NCBI GenBank assembly: GCA_035285325.1
Contig: JAYKJB010000001.1
Location: forward strand, 1 to 64,000
DNA length: 64,000 nucleotides
Source: Candidatus Sericytochromatia bacterium
GTDB taxonomy: Bacteria > Cyanobacteriota > Sericytochromatia > S15B-MN24 > JAQBPE01
Direction of reading: 5' to 3'
Positions 16,570 through 25,951 of the stretch are shown here, piece after piece. The stretch's first letter is position 1. Each line of letters starts with the position of its first letter. A program made the translations under genes and the position numbers. The notes under the pieces are model-generated. The model had not been told where the DNA came from, did not search any database, and saw only the letters and a list, made by a program, of their open reading frames with translations.

Positions 16570-19500
16570 GGGAACCTCGCACGTCGCAGAACTGGCAGGC
16601 CTTTTGCTGGACGGCCCTGACCTGGCTTTTGCTGTGCGGCCTCGGGCTCGCGGCGATCGCCCTGGAGCGTCCCACCGGCTCGCTGCGCGGCGTGGTGCTG
16701 GATGAACGCGGCCAGCCGCTGGCGCGGGCCCGCGTGGTGGCTGTTGGCGCCGTCACGCGCACCCGTCGGAGCGATGCGCACGGTCGCTACGAGTTCCTGC
16801 ACCTGCCGACGGGGGAATTCTACGTCTCGGCCAAGGCGGCGGGTCACGAGCCCCAGTATCAGGAACAGACGATGCTGGTGCAGGAGGGAAAAACCCTCGA
16901 CCACGTCGATTTCAAGCTCTCTCGCACCGAACCGTCCCTCTCCGTCTCGAACGTGCAGCGCGTGTTTTTGCCGGGCAAACCCGTGCGCGTGATGGCCCGC
17001 GGCAATCAGTTCAGGCGGCTTGAGGTGGAATTGCTGCGCCTCGACCTGGCGCGTCTGGCCGCCACGCGCCCGGGGCTATCCTCCCTGCGCAGCGCCTTGG
17101 ACGTCGATCGCCTGAAGCGTCTCGGGGTGTTGCAAACTCAGCGGACCTGGAGCTTGCCGGTCGCCCGGGAGCATTTCGAGGATGAGGACTGGTTTCACCA
17201 GCCTGTTCAGCTGCCGGTCGAGCAACCCGGGGCCTATGTGGTGCTGGTGGGCGGCGTGCCCGTGCCGGATCCCGAGGGCAAGCCGCGAGCGGCCATTCAG
17301 GACTCCTGGTGGTTCACTGTCAGCCGGACGGCGCTGGTCACCAAGCGCAGCGCTGACGCCTTGCTGGCCTGGTGTGTCGACCTGGAGAGCAAACAGCCGC
17401 TGGCGGGGGCCGGGGTGCAACTGTTCACTGCCCAGGGGCGGGCAAATGCCGGCGTGACCAACGGCCAGGGCCTGGTGTCGCTGCGGATTCCCGCGGGGGC
17501 AGAGCGCGTCACCTTGCTGGCCGACCACGCCGGGGCGCCGGCGCTGGTCGAAGCCGGATTCTGGGGCGACCAGCGGACGCTCGAAGCCTTCGCGTTTACC
17601 GACCGGCCCGTCTATCGGCGGGGGCAGACCGTCTTTCTGAAGGGCGTGCTGCGCAAACGCATCGCTCAGGGGTTCGAACCGCTGCGGGGCGGCACGGTGG
17701 AGGTGAACTGGCAGGATGCGCGCGGGGAGGACCTTGGTCAGACGCGCGCCGTGCTGTCCGACGCCTCTGGCTTCGACACGGCCTTCAGCCTGCCGGAGGA
17801 GGCGGCCCTGGGCGAGTACCGGGCCCGCGTTCGGGTGGGCGAGTCCGAGGAGTGGGTCTCCTTCGTGGTGGCGGATTATCGCAAACCGGAGTTCAAACTG
17901 GAGATCTTGCCGCGTCAGGTCCGCTGGATCGGGGGGCAGACCGCCGAGGTGGATCTTCGCACGACCTACTACTTCGGGGCACCGGTCGCGGGAGCCAGGC
18001 TCCAGACGACCGTTTATTCCGCGCCGGCCTATCCCAGCTACGACGAGGAGACCGGATTTTTTGCCCGCTTCCTGCAGGATGAGGCGGACCCGGTCTGGGG
18101 GCTCGGGGATGTGGTTCTGCAGCAAGACTTGCAGGCCGATGCCGGCGGCCAGGCGGCACTCTCGATTCCTCTGCCCCAAGCGGGAGAGGGGGCTGCGGGC
18201 GATCGCCTCTTCACCGTCGTCACCGAAGCCCTGGACGGCAGCGGACGCCCGGTCAAGTCGCAGGCCAGTTTCCGGGTGGTGCAATCGGACGTGCGGCTGC
18301 GGGTGCATGCGGAGCAGGGCCTCTATGTTGGTGGGCAAAAGGTGCGCATCCGGGTGGAAACGACCTCGCATGAGGGCCGTCCGCTCACGCGCCCGGTCAC
18401 GACGCGCTTGTATCGCCTGGAGAGCGAGGAGCGGGTGAGTCCTCAGGGGGACTCCTACTTCGAAACCCGCCGCGTCTCCGTCCAGCAGGGACAGGTCACG
18501 ACCGATGCGCGCGGGCTGGCCTGGCTGGAACTGGCTTCACCCGGCATGGGCAGCTATGAACTGGAGGCTGAGGTGAGCGACGCGCAAGGACGCCACAGTC
18601 ATGATGTGGCCGGGGTGTGGGTCGCCGCCGCTGCTGAAACGCCCAGCAGCTATCGCTATGGCGGTTTGCAGATTCGTCTGGACAAGGCGGTCTACCGGCC
18701 TGGCGACACGGCCCGGGGCATGGTGATCTGTCCCGAGCCCGGCGCCACCGTTCTGCTGACCCTGGAAGGTCGGACGGTGATGGCGCCCCGGTTGATCAAG
18801 TTGAATGGCACGATCGGCTTGTTCGAGCTGCCCGTGGAGAGCGCTCATAAACCCAACGTCCACCTGGCGGCGACGGTGGTCAACGGGCTGGAGTTCTTGA
18901 CCGCGGAACGCTCGTTGAACGTGCTGCCTGAGGACAAGTTCCTGGCGGTGACGGTCTCCGCGGACCCCGCCAAGGCCCGACCCGGTGACACCGTGACCTA
19001 CACGGTCGAGACCCGTGACTGGAAAGGCCGTCCGGTGGAGGCGGAGGTGGCGCTCGGCGTGGTGGACGAGGCCATCTATGCGATCGAGCCCGACCGGACC
19101 CCCGATATTCGCAGTTTCTTTCACGGTCCACGCTGGAACCAGGTGGAGACGGCCTATTCGTTTGCCGAGGATTACAGCGGCGGCCTGGATAAGTTCGCCC
19201 CTGATCCGCGCGTGAGGGCGCAGTTCAAGGACACGGCCGCCTGGTATCCCAGCCTGCGCACCGGGCGGTCGGGCCGGGCGGCGGTACGGGTGCGCTTGCC
19301 GGATAACCTGACGACCTGGGTCGCCACCGCCCGTGCGGCGACGCTCGACACGCGCGTGGGCACGGCGCGCCATCGCTTGCTGGCCACCCAGGACCTGCTG
19401 GTGCGCCTGGAGGGGCCGCGCTTCGCCGTCGTGGGAGACGAGGTGGTGCTGGCGGCGATCGCCCACAACCAGACCGGCCGCGAGCAGCGGATTGCGCTCC

Positions 19501-21365
19501 GGATCGAGGTGGACGGCGTGGCGCCACCCTCGCCGGGGGAGGAAACCCTCGCCCTGCCTCCGGGGGGCACGGGGCGTGTGACGCGGCGCATCGAGGTGCC
19601 GGCCGTCTCGGCCCTTACCTGTCGTGCGCTGGCGAGGCCGCTCGTGGGCACCGTTCAGGGGGATGCCATGGCCCAGGACATCCCGGTGCGCCCGGATGGC
19701 ATCGAGGATTTCCTGCCCGTGGCGCTCGAGGCGACCACGGCCACGCCCGCGACGGTGGCGCTCAGCCTGCCCTCCGATGCGTTGCCCGGGGCTCAGCTGG
19801 AGGCGCAGCTGCAAGCCTCCCCGCTCTCAGCCCTGCGCACGGGGAGCGAATACCTGTGGCGCTACCCCTATGCTTGCAGTGAACAGACCAGCGCCCGCCT
19901 GGTCCCTGACCTGGTCGTCGGGCCGGCACTGGCGAAAACGGGCCTGCCGCCTGCAACTTGGCGTTCCTGGCAACCGGAAGGCGACGCGCAAACGACCAAA
20001 ATGCTGGCGGCCTTGCTGAGCCTTCAGCAGCCCGATGGGGGGTGGGGGTGGTGGCGCCAGGACATCAGCCGCCCGGAGCTGACTTCGCACGTCATGCTGA
20101 TCCTGGCCGAGGCTCGGCGAATGGGGCTCCCGCTCCCCCCCGCTCAGATTCGACGCGCGCTGGAACGGATGCGGGCCGACCTGGCCCAAACGGGACGTGA
20201 TGCCACCGAGCGCGATCGCGTTCACCACGGGGAGGGGCCCGAACTGCGTGCCCAGATCGTTTTGGCCCTGACGCGCTGGGGAGAGCCGCAACCAGAGGCC
20301 CAACGCCGCTTGCGCACGGAGCTGACCCAGTTGGGGCCACGCGCGCAGGCGCAGCTGGTGTTGTCTCTGCTGGATACAGGCGGGCCAGCGGCTGCCCGGG
20401 AGGTGCTGACGGAGTTGACCCGGACGGTGGACGAGACCACCACCTACGCCCACTGGAATCCCCGGGAGGAGGCGTCCGCGTGGCGTGCCTCTGCCCCTGA
20501 GGCTACCGCCTGGGGGTTGCGCGCCGTGCTGGCCGCTGACCCTGATGCGCCACTGGTAGGCAAGCTGGCGCGCTGGCTGCTCTCGCGCAATGCCGAGGGA
20601 CACTGGGGAGATACCCGGGCCTCGACGGCCGCGTTGTGGGCGCTGGCCGAATACTGGCCGATCGCCCGGGCGGATGCGGGCGACGGTGGGGTGGGCACCC
20701 TCGCGTTGGACGGCCACGCCGTTCACACCTGGGAGGTCACGGATCCCCAGCGCCCCGTGGAGACGCCCCGCATTCGCCAGCCTCTGACGCCCGGGGAACA
20801 TACGCTGGAATGGGTCGTCGCGGGGCCGCGGCCACTGACGTGGGCCGTCAGTGGCGGCATTCGCCTTCAGAGACCCGCTCAGGCCTGGCGGGCCGCCTCG
20901 CGGCGTGGCCTGTCGGTGGAGCGTCGCTATCTGCGTCTCCCGGCGGATGTCGCGGCGCGGGTGCAGGGGAAGGGCTGGGCTGCTTGCTATGATGACGCCC
21001 TGGCCGATCGCCTGCCGCTCTGGCGGGGCGATGTCCGTGCGGGAGAGCGTATTCTGGTGCGACTCACGCTGCGGGCGGAAAAGCCCGTCCGCTGGATGTG
21101 CTTGCGCGACCCGATTCCAGCCGGCTGTGAAATTCTCGAGGACCTGCCCACCGACTGGCGCTACTGGTGGACCCATCAGGAGGCGCGCGATGACGCGGCG
21201 GTATTTTTCTTCTCCGAACTGCCGGCGGGGGAGCGTTCCGTGTATTATGTCACACGTCCCACCACCCCCGGTCGTTTCCGCGCGCTTCCCGCCGCCTTGT
21301 GGGCCATGTATGACCAGGAGCTTCGGGCCTGGAGTGATGCCCAGACGGCCTCGATTGTGGAGTGA
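16566..21365 (+). CDS. Alpha-2-macroglobulin family protein with thioester motif
   Basis: This is a 1599-residue periplasmic protein. An N-terminal hydrophobic segment (about residues 12-33) probably anchors it; I see no convincing lipobox. A carboxypeptidase regulatory-like domain (GSLRGVVLDERGQPLARARV) follows at about 33-115, then a chain of macroglobulin domains, with VALGVVDEAIYAIEPD near 840 and an A2M-core block RVRLPDNLTTWVATARAATL near 905-925. The thioester motif CSEQ is intact at Cys1104-Gln1107 inside YPYACSEQTSARL, so covalent trapping of proteases is possible. The start at 16566 overlaps the upstream stop as ATGA; a longer in-frame extension would run through the AMMECR1 gene. 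Bacterial A2M often pairs with a penicillin-binding protein (PbpC); here VanW follows instead. Confidence 0.93.
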   Translation: MREPRTSQNWQAFCWTALTWLLLCGLGLAAIALERPTGSLRGVVLDERGQPLARARVVAVGAVTRTRRSDAHGRYEFLHLPTGEFYVSAKAAGHEPQYQEQTMLVQEGKTLDHVDFKLSRTEPSLSVSNVQRVFLPGKPVRVMARGNQFRRLEVELLRLDLARLAATRPGLSSLRSALDVDRLKRLGVLQTQRTWSLPVAREHFEDEDWFHQPVQLPVEQPGAYVVLVGGVPVPDPEGKPRAAIQDSWWFTVSRTALVTKRSADALLAWCVDLESKQPLAGAGVQLFTAQGRANAGVTNGQGLVSLRIPAGAERVTLLADHAGAPALVEAGFWGDQRTLEAFAFTDRPVYRRGQTVFLKGVLRKRIAQGFEPLRGGTVEVNWQDARGEDLGQTRAVLSDASGFDTAFSLPEEAALGEYRARVRVGESEEWVSFVVADYRKPEFKLEILPRQVRWIGGQTAEVDLRTTYYFGAPVAGARLQTTVYSAPAYPSYDEETGFFARFLQDEADPVWGLGDVVLQQDLQADAGGQAALSIPLPQAGEGAAGDRLFTVVTEALDGSGRPVKSQASFRVVQSDVRLRVHAEQGLYVGGQKVRIRVETTSHEGRPLTRPVTTRLYRLESEERVSPQGDSYFETRRVSVQQGQVTTDARGLAWLELASPGMGSYELEAEVSDAQGRHSHDVAGVWVAAAAETPSSYRYGGLQIRLDKAVYRPGDTARGMVICPEPGATVLLTLEGRTVMAPRLIKLNGTIGLFELPVESAHKPNVHLAATVVNGLEFLTAERSLNVLPEDKFLAVTVSADPAKARPGDTVTYTVETRDWKGRPVEAEVALGVVDEAIYAIEPDRTPDIRSFFHGPRWNQVETAYSFAEDYSGGLDKFAPDPRVRAQFKDTAAWYPSLRTGRSGRAAVRVRLPDNLTTWVATARAATLDTRVGTARHRLLATQDLLVRLEGPRFAVVGDEVVLAAIAHNQTGREQRIALRIEVDGVAPPSPGEETLALPPGGTGRVTRRIEVPAVSALTCRALARPLVGTVQGDAMAQDIPVRPDGIEDFLPVALEATTATPATVALSLPSDALPGAQLEAQLQASPLSALRTGSEYLWRYPYACSEQTSARLVPDLVVGPALAKTGLPPATWRSWQPEGDAQTTKMLAALLSLQQPDGGWGWWRQDISRPELTSHVMLILAEARRMGLPLPPAQIRRALERMRADLAQTGRDATERDRVHHGEGPELRAQIVLALTRWGEPQPEAQRRLRTELTQLGPRAQAQLVLSLLDTGGPAAAREVLTELTRTVDETTTYAHWNPREEASAWRASAPEATAWGLRAVLAADPDAPLVGKLARWLLSRNAEGHWGDTRASTAALWALAEYWPIARADAGDGGVGTLALDGHAVHTWEVTDPQRPVETPRIRQPLTPGEHTLEWVVAGPRPLTWAVSGGIRLQRPAQAWRAASRRGLSVERRYLRLPADVAARVQGKGWAACYDDALADRLPLWRGDVRAGERILVRLTLRAEKPVRWMCLRDPIPAGCEILEDLPTDWRYWWTHQEARDDAAVFFFSELPAGERSVYYVTRPTTPGRFRALPAALWAMYDQELRAWSDAQTASIVE

Positions 21366-21368
21366 CCC

Positions 21369-22052
21369 GTGCGGGCCTTGCTGATCACGCGCGAATATCG
21401 ACTGCTCTGGCCAACCGTGATGCTGGTCTTGCTGACGGCCTCGCTCTGGGTTCACCATCGGCGCCCGTTCAAGGAACTGGTGGCACATCACGCGACCTCG
21501 CTCTCGCATCTTTCCGCTGCCCAGCGACGGAACGTGGAAGTGGCGGCCGCCCAGCTGGATGGCTGGGTGGTGGGGCCAGGTGAGCGGATGTCCTTCAACG
21601 AGGTGGTCGGTCCTCGTACCCGCGAGCGGGGCTTCGTGGAGGCGAATGCCTTTCTCGAACGTCAGCGCACGCGCAGCATCGGTGGGGGCGTTTGCCTGCT
21701 GGCCTCAGGTGTGTATGCCGCGGTTCAGCAGACCCCCTGGCCGATTCTGAGACGGGTGGCCCATCCCGTTCGGGTGCAGGCGGTGCCGCCTGGCCGGGAT
21801 GCCACGGTCTGGTACGGTCGGGCCGATCTGCTGGTGGAAAACAGCTTCAAGGAGCCGGTCAAGTTCCGGGTGGTGATCGCGCCGACCTCTTGCCGGGTGG
21901 AGCTCTGGGGCAAGGCCCATCCCGGACAGCAGGTCGGCCTGCGCTTCGCTTACGAGCCGGGGCGGCGTCGCGGGGAACAGCGCGTCAAGGTCTACCGGCA
22001 GTGGGGCTCGCAGATCAGCCTGCTCTCCAACGACCTCTATCGGGTGCGTTGA
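21369..22052 (+). CDS. VanW family protein
   Basis: This is a 227-residue protein with one N-terminal membrane segment (about residues 10-28), then the VanW domain: VGPGERMSFNEVVGPRT, FVEANAFLERQ and the Gly/Cys-rich IGGGVCLLASGVYAAV. These are the conserved elements of the family first noted in some vancomycin resistance clusters; its biochemical role is not established. It begins with GTG three bases after the A2M stop and is the last gene of the six-gene operon. The next gene is on the other strand. Localisation would be the periplasmic face, next to A2M. Confidence 0.88.
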   Translation: MRALLITREYRLLWPTVMLVLLTASLWVHHRRPFKELVAHHATSLSHLSAAQRRNVEVAAAQLDGWVVGPGERMSFNEVVGPRTRERGFVEANAFLERQRTRSIGGGVCLLASGVYAAVQQTPWPILRRVAHPVRVQAVPPGRDATVWYGRADLLVENSFKEPVKFRVVIAPTSCRVELWGKAHPGQQVGLRFAYEPGRRRGEQRVKVYRQWGSQISLLSNDLYRVR

Positions 22053-22061
22053 CGCCGGGGG

Positions 22062-24980
22062 TCAGATCCAGACGCGCCCGAACCAGACGTGGCCGTGATA
22101 GAAGTCCCAGGAGACCGGCAGGGCCGACAGCAGCGGGTAGTAGTAGATGAACCAGCTGATGGCCACCCCCGCGAAGACGGTCACCGCGGCCCTGCGCCAC
22201 GCCCGCTTGGGCGGAGAAGCCGGAGCGGCCTCCCCACCACTGGCGCTGCCCTCTCCATCCACGGGGCGTGCCTGCGCTTCCGCGTCCGTTTGGCCGTGCC
22301 AGAGCAGATAGCCCACGTAGGCCAGCGCCAGACAGGCAAACGGAATCGTTTCGAACATGTAGTGCATGTAGAGCAGCGGGCGGGGTTGAACGCCCCACAT
22401 GACCCAGAGCCCGATGCCCAGCAGGGCGATCGCCCCCAAGGCGCGCACCCGGTCACGCCAGGCCAGGAAGGCGGCGTAACCCAGGGCCGGGATGCTGCTC
22501 CACCAGATGAAGGCATTGCCGATGGCCCAGACCGCCCCCAGACCGTTGAACCCGGTGTTTTTGAGGTCCTGGAAGTAATACCAGGTGGGGCGCAGCATCA
22601 GGGGCCAACTCCACCAGGGGGAGTTGTAGGGATGGGTCGCGTTGAGCTTGGCGTGGTAGTCCCACATTTCTTTTTGCCAGGCGACCACGCGCCCCCAGCC
22701 GTGGTTGGCATGGTCCCAGGACAGCAGTTTGAGCTGCCAGTCGGAGCCGGGCGCCTGCAAAATGTAAGGGATGTAAGAGAGCGCGTAGATGACCAGGGGC
22801 ACCAGCCCCATGCTCACCACCACCAAGCCCACATACCGCAGCATGCCCAGCTTGCTCGCCCGCAGAAAGTCGCGCAGGCTCCCCACGAAGTCGGTGGACG
22901 GTTCGCTGACCCAGACCAGCCGGCGAACCCGCCAGGCGTGGTCGATCAGCAGCAGGCCAGTCAAGCCCCAGGCATAGAGGCTGGACCAGCGCGTGGCCAG
23001 GGCACAGCCCAGGCCGAAGCCGGTCAGCAGGAGCCAACGACCGTCATCCCGCTTGAGAAACTGCCAGGTACCGATGGTGCCGATCATGATGAACGCCACC
23101 TCGTAGATGTTGGTCATGGCCACGCGGCTCTGCACGAAGAAAACCCCGTCCAGGGCCAGCAAGACGGTGGCTGCGGCCGCGATGGTCCGGTTCGCGAACA
23201 TGGCGCGCGCGAGGGCATAGGTCGCCATCAGGGCCACGCCACCAAACAGGACGCTGGTGAAACGCCAGGCAAAGGCCTGCTGCTCCGTGAACGTCTTGGC
23301 CTCCAGCTCCCAGCCGCCTCCCCAGGCCAGCACCCCCAGGGCGGCGATCAATTTGGCCAGGGGCGGATGCGTCCATTCGTAGGGTGAGACCCCCTTGATG
23401 TATTCCATGGCGGTCCGCGCGTGATACACCTCGTCGAAAATTTGCTCGTGGGGCGTACCCAGACGCCAGAACGCCAGACTGCAGAAGGCCACGGCGATGC
23501 CCAGGGGCAGCAGGAGGTCGGCCCAGGTCAGACCATGCTGCCGCACCTCTGCTCGCAGCGTCCGGAGGGCCTTGAAGAGCGGATGTTCCGCGATCTCCTG
23601 CACGATTTCCGATTTGACGAACAGGTAAGCGAGCAGTTCCCCGAACAGCCACACGTTGAACAGCGAGATGATCACCATGCCGGACAGTTTCAGATTGCCC
23701 AGCATCGGACCATTGTTCATGATCGCTTTGAGGCCTTCGACCCAGGAACTCTGATCGTTGTAAAAGAAGAAGATGTAAGAGATCGAGAGCATCGAGGTCA
23801 GCGAGAACAGCCAGTAAATCCAGCTCAGTCGCCGATTGAACGCCTGGGCCAGCGCCAGAAAGGCGATCGCCGGGAAGATATAGCGCTCGTGCATGCGGGT
23901 CGCCAGCATGTAGTAGCCCGTCAGGGCCACACTGGCACTCAGCACAAAGGGGAAGGCGATGGCGTGCTGCCGGTTTCGCCACAGATACCAGGCCACCAGG
24001 GCCAGGGTGAGGCTCACCAGGATCAATCCCCAGGTGCTGTGCGGCAGCATCAAGATCAGGCGATCGTCACCCTTCCAGGCCTCGTTGGGCGGTGGCAGCA
24101 TCCAGAGATTGAACGCATTCACCGAACTGTAGGGGTAGTTGTCCCCGGTCTGCTTCATCAGGTTCGCGAACCAGAGGAACGGCGCGATGAACAGGGCGTG
24201 CAGGAAGCCCGTCACGCCGTGCGACAGATCCCATACCTTGGTCCAGTTGGCGGGCAGCAGCACCAACCAGGCGGTGGTGAGGCCCGCGGCGATCGCCAGC
24301 AACCACCGTTGCCAGCTGTGCCGATGCCACATCGCGAACACGACCACGGGGATCAAAAAGATGCCCTGAGGCTTGATGAAGACCGACGCACTGGCGGCGA
24401 CGGCGGCCAGGGTGAGTCGGTCCGTCAGCACTGCCAGCGTGGTGAGCAGCATGGTGCACGTCACGACCGAGTCGACCTGGCCCCAGATGGCAGACACGAA
24501 CAACACCACCGGATTGAAGAGATAGAACGCCGCCGTCCGGAAGGCCGAGCGGATCGCCACCCGACCCTTCAAGATGGAGAAGATCAGGTAGCCGTTCAGG
24601 ACGTCCGCCAGGCAGGCGGGGACCTTGACCCACTGAACGGTCATCATCGGGTCGACCGAGAACAGCTTGCCGACCGCCGCCCAGGCCCAGGACCACCCCC
24701 ACAGGAGGTACAGGAACAGGGGCGGGTAGTCACTCCAGGTGCTGTTGTAGAACTGGTGGGGGCCCACCTTGAACAGCGTGTCTCCCCAACTGCGGAAGGT
24801 GTTCACGTCCAGCGTGAACTGGTAGGGAAAGCGAATCAGGAACAGTCTCAGCAGCAGCGCTGCGATGAGCACGTACCAGAAAAGCCTGGTGTAATCTCTC
24901 CCACTGGATTCAGAGCCTGCCACGGAAGCGGTGACAGGCTCCTGCGCTGCGGCATCGGGAGGCAAGGGCTCAGAAGTCAT
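22062..24980 (-). CDS. Double GT-C glycosyltransferase: N-terminal mannosyltransferase-like half fused to a PMT-like half
   Basis: This is a 972-residue membrane protein with some twenty hydrophobic segments. The N-terminal half (about 28-470) starts a GT-C fold with RLFLIRFPYQFTLDVNTFRS and WSDYPPLFLYLLWGW, as in polyprenol-phosphate-mannose transferases. The C-terminal half (about 490-972) resembles protein O-mannosyltransferases (GT39): AFWRLGTPHEQIFDEVYHAR with the catalytic-type DE pair, EWTHPPLAKLIAALGV and a late PRPLLYMHYMFETIPF. Each half looks complete. Such enzymes use lipid-linked sugars on the periplasmic side. It follows secF by 20 bases in the same direction, so export and glycosylation may be co-expressed. 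No good ribosome binding site is visible. Confidence 0.85.
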   Translation of the reverse strand: MTSEPLPPDAAAQEPVTASVAGSESSGRDYTRLFWYVLIAALLLRLFLIRFPYQFTLDVNTFRSWGDTLFKVGPHQFYNSTWSDYPPLFLYLLWGWSWAWAAVGKLFSVDPMMTVQWVKVPACLADVLNGYLIFSILKGRVAIRSAFRTAAFYLFNPVVLFVSAIWGQVDSVVTCTMLLTTLAVLTDRLTLAAVAASASVFIKPQGIFLIPVVVFAMWHRHSWQRWLLAIAAGLTTAWLVLLPANWTKVWDLSHGVTGFLHALFIAPFLWFANLMKQTGDNYPYSSVNAFNLWMLPPPNEAWKGDDRLILMLPHSTWGLILVSLTLALVAWYLWRNRQHAIAFPFVLSASVALTGYYMLATRMHERYIFPAIAFLALAQAFNRRLSWIYWLFSLTSMLSISYIFFFYNDQSSWVEGLKAIMNNGPMLGNLKLSGMVIISLFNVWLFGELLAYLFVKSEIVQEIAEHPLFKALRTLRAEVRQHGLTWADLLLPLGIAVAFCSLAFWRLGTPHEQIFDEVYHARTAMEYIKGVSPYEWTHPPLAKLIAALGVLAWGGGWELEAKTFTEQQAFAWRFTSVLFGGVALMATYALARAMFANRTIAAAATVLLALDGVFFVQSRVAMTNIYEVAFIMIGTIGTWQFLKRDDGRWLLLTGFGLGCALATRWSSLYAWGLTGLLLIDHAWRVRRLVWVSEPSTDFVGSLRDFLRASKLGMLRYVGLVVVSMGLVPLVIYALSYIPYILQAPGSDWQLKLLSWDHANHGWGRVVAWQKEMWDYHAKLNATHPYNSPWWSWPLMLRPTWYYFQDLKNTGFNGLGAVWAIGNAFIWWSSIPALGYAAFLAWRDRVRALGAIALLGIGLWVMWGVQPRPLLYMHYMFETIPFACLALAYVGYLLWHGQTDAEAQARPVDGEGSASGGEAAPASPPKRAWRRAAVTVFAGVAISWFIYYYPLLSALPVSWDFYHGHVWFGRVWI

Positions 24981-25000
24981 AGGGGGTCACCGTCCGAGGG

Positions 25001-25918
25001 TCAAGCTGCGCGCTTGACTCCCATCATGCGCCAGACCGACAGCAACTGGCTGGCATTGAAGATGCTGGAGTAGGTGCCTGCGACGATGCCCAGCAACATG
25101 GCGAGCACGAACCAGCGCACCGTCTCGCCACCAAACAGCAGCATGGCCAGCAGGGTCAGACAGACCGTCAACGAGGTGTTGATCGAGCGCGCGAGCGTCT
25201 GTTTGATGCTGCGATTGGCCACGTCATCGAAGGTGTCGCGCTTGCCCGCCGTCCGCATGTTCTCGCGGATGCGGTCATAGATGATGATCGTGTCGTGCAC
25301 GGAGAAGCCCACCACCGTGAGGACCGCCGTCACGAACAGGCTGTCGACCTCTACGTGGAGGAAAATGCCCAGAATGGCAAAGACCCCCAGGATGAACACC
25401 ACGTCGTGGAGCAAGGCCGCGATGGCACACATGGCGAAGTCAAACTGATAGCGGAAAGACACATATCCAATGATGCCGAGCAGGGTCAACGCCACGGCGG
25501 ACATGGAATTCAGCAGCAGCTCCTTGCCGATGGTGGGTCCGACGGTTTCGAAGCGGTCGGCCTTGAAGGCCCCCATTTCTTTTTGCACGGCATCCAAGAG
25601 CTGCTGGCGCTGTTCGGTCGACATGGCCTTGGTGCGAATCAGGGCCGTCTTGTTGTCGGCGATTTGCACCTGCGAGTCCGGATGGCCCGCTTTGGACACC
25701 AGCGATTTGACTTCCTGCGCCGTCACCGTTTTCTCGAACGTGAGCTGGGCCAGGGTGCCCCCGGTGAAATCGATGCCGAGGCGCAACGGGCTCCCGAAGG
25801 CCATCAAGCAGTACAGGATGGCCGCGATGCCCGGCACCAGCAACAAAGCCGATATGCCGAACCAGAGCGGCTTTTTGTTCATGTAATTGAAGTCGGAGTC
25901 TTCGAACCGCATCGCCAT
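25001..25918 (-). CDS. secF: Protein translocase subunit SecF
   Basis: This is a 305-residue inner membrane protein with six membrane segments and a periplasmic domain between the first two. Signature elements are RLGIDFTGGTLAQLTF early and VGFSVHDTIIIYDRIRENM in the transmembrane core, followed by SINTSLTVCLTLLAMLLFGG. With SecD it uses the proton gradient to pull secreted proteins through SecYEG from the periplasmic side. The ATG at 25918 has a GAGGTTG ribosome binding site and lies 33 bases after the secD stop, in the same operon. Confidence 0.95.
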   Translation of the reverse strand: MAMRFEDSDFNYMNKKPLWFGISALLLVPGIAAILYCLMAFGSPLRLGIDFTGGTLAQLTFEKTVTAQEVKSLVSKAGHPDSQVQIADNKTALIRTKAMSTEQRQQLLDAVQKEMGAFKADRFETVGPTIGKELLLNSMSAVALTLLGIIGYVSFRYQFDFAMCAIAALLHDVVFILGVFAILGIFLHVEVDSLFVTAVLTVVGFSVHDTIIIYDRIRENMRTAGKRDTFDDVANRSIKQTLARSINTSLTVCLTLLAMLLFGGETVRWFVLAMLLGIVAGTYSSIFNASQLLSVWRMMGVKRAA

Positions 25919-25951
25919 TGTGCCATCAACCTCGAATTGGGCCAGCGCCCA

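Noticed and set aside
22089-25073. Two long rightward frames opposite the double GT-C gene
   Set aside because: They are GC-rich antisense frames full of Gln, Arg, Gly and His with no family signature, while the leftward frame shows clear GT-C motifs.
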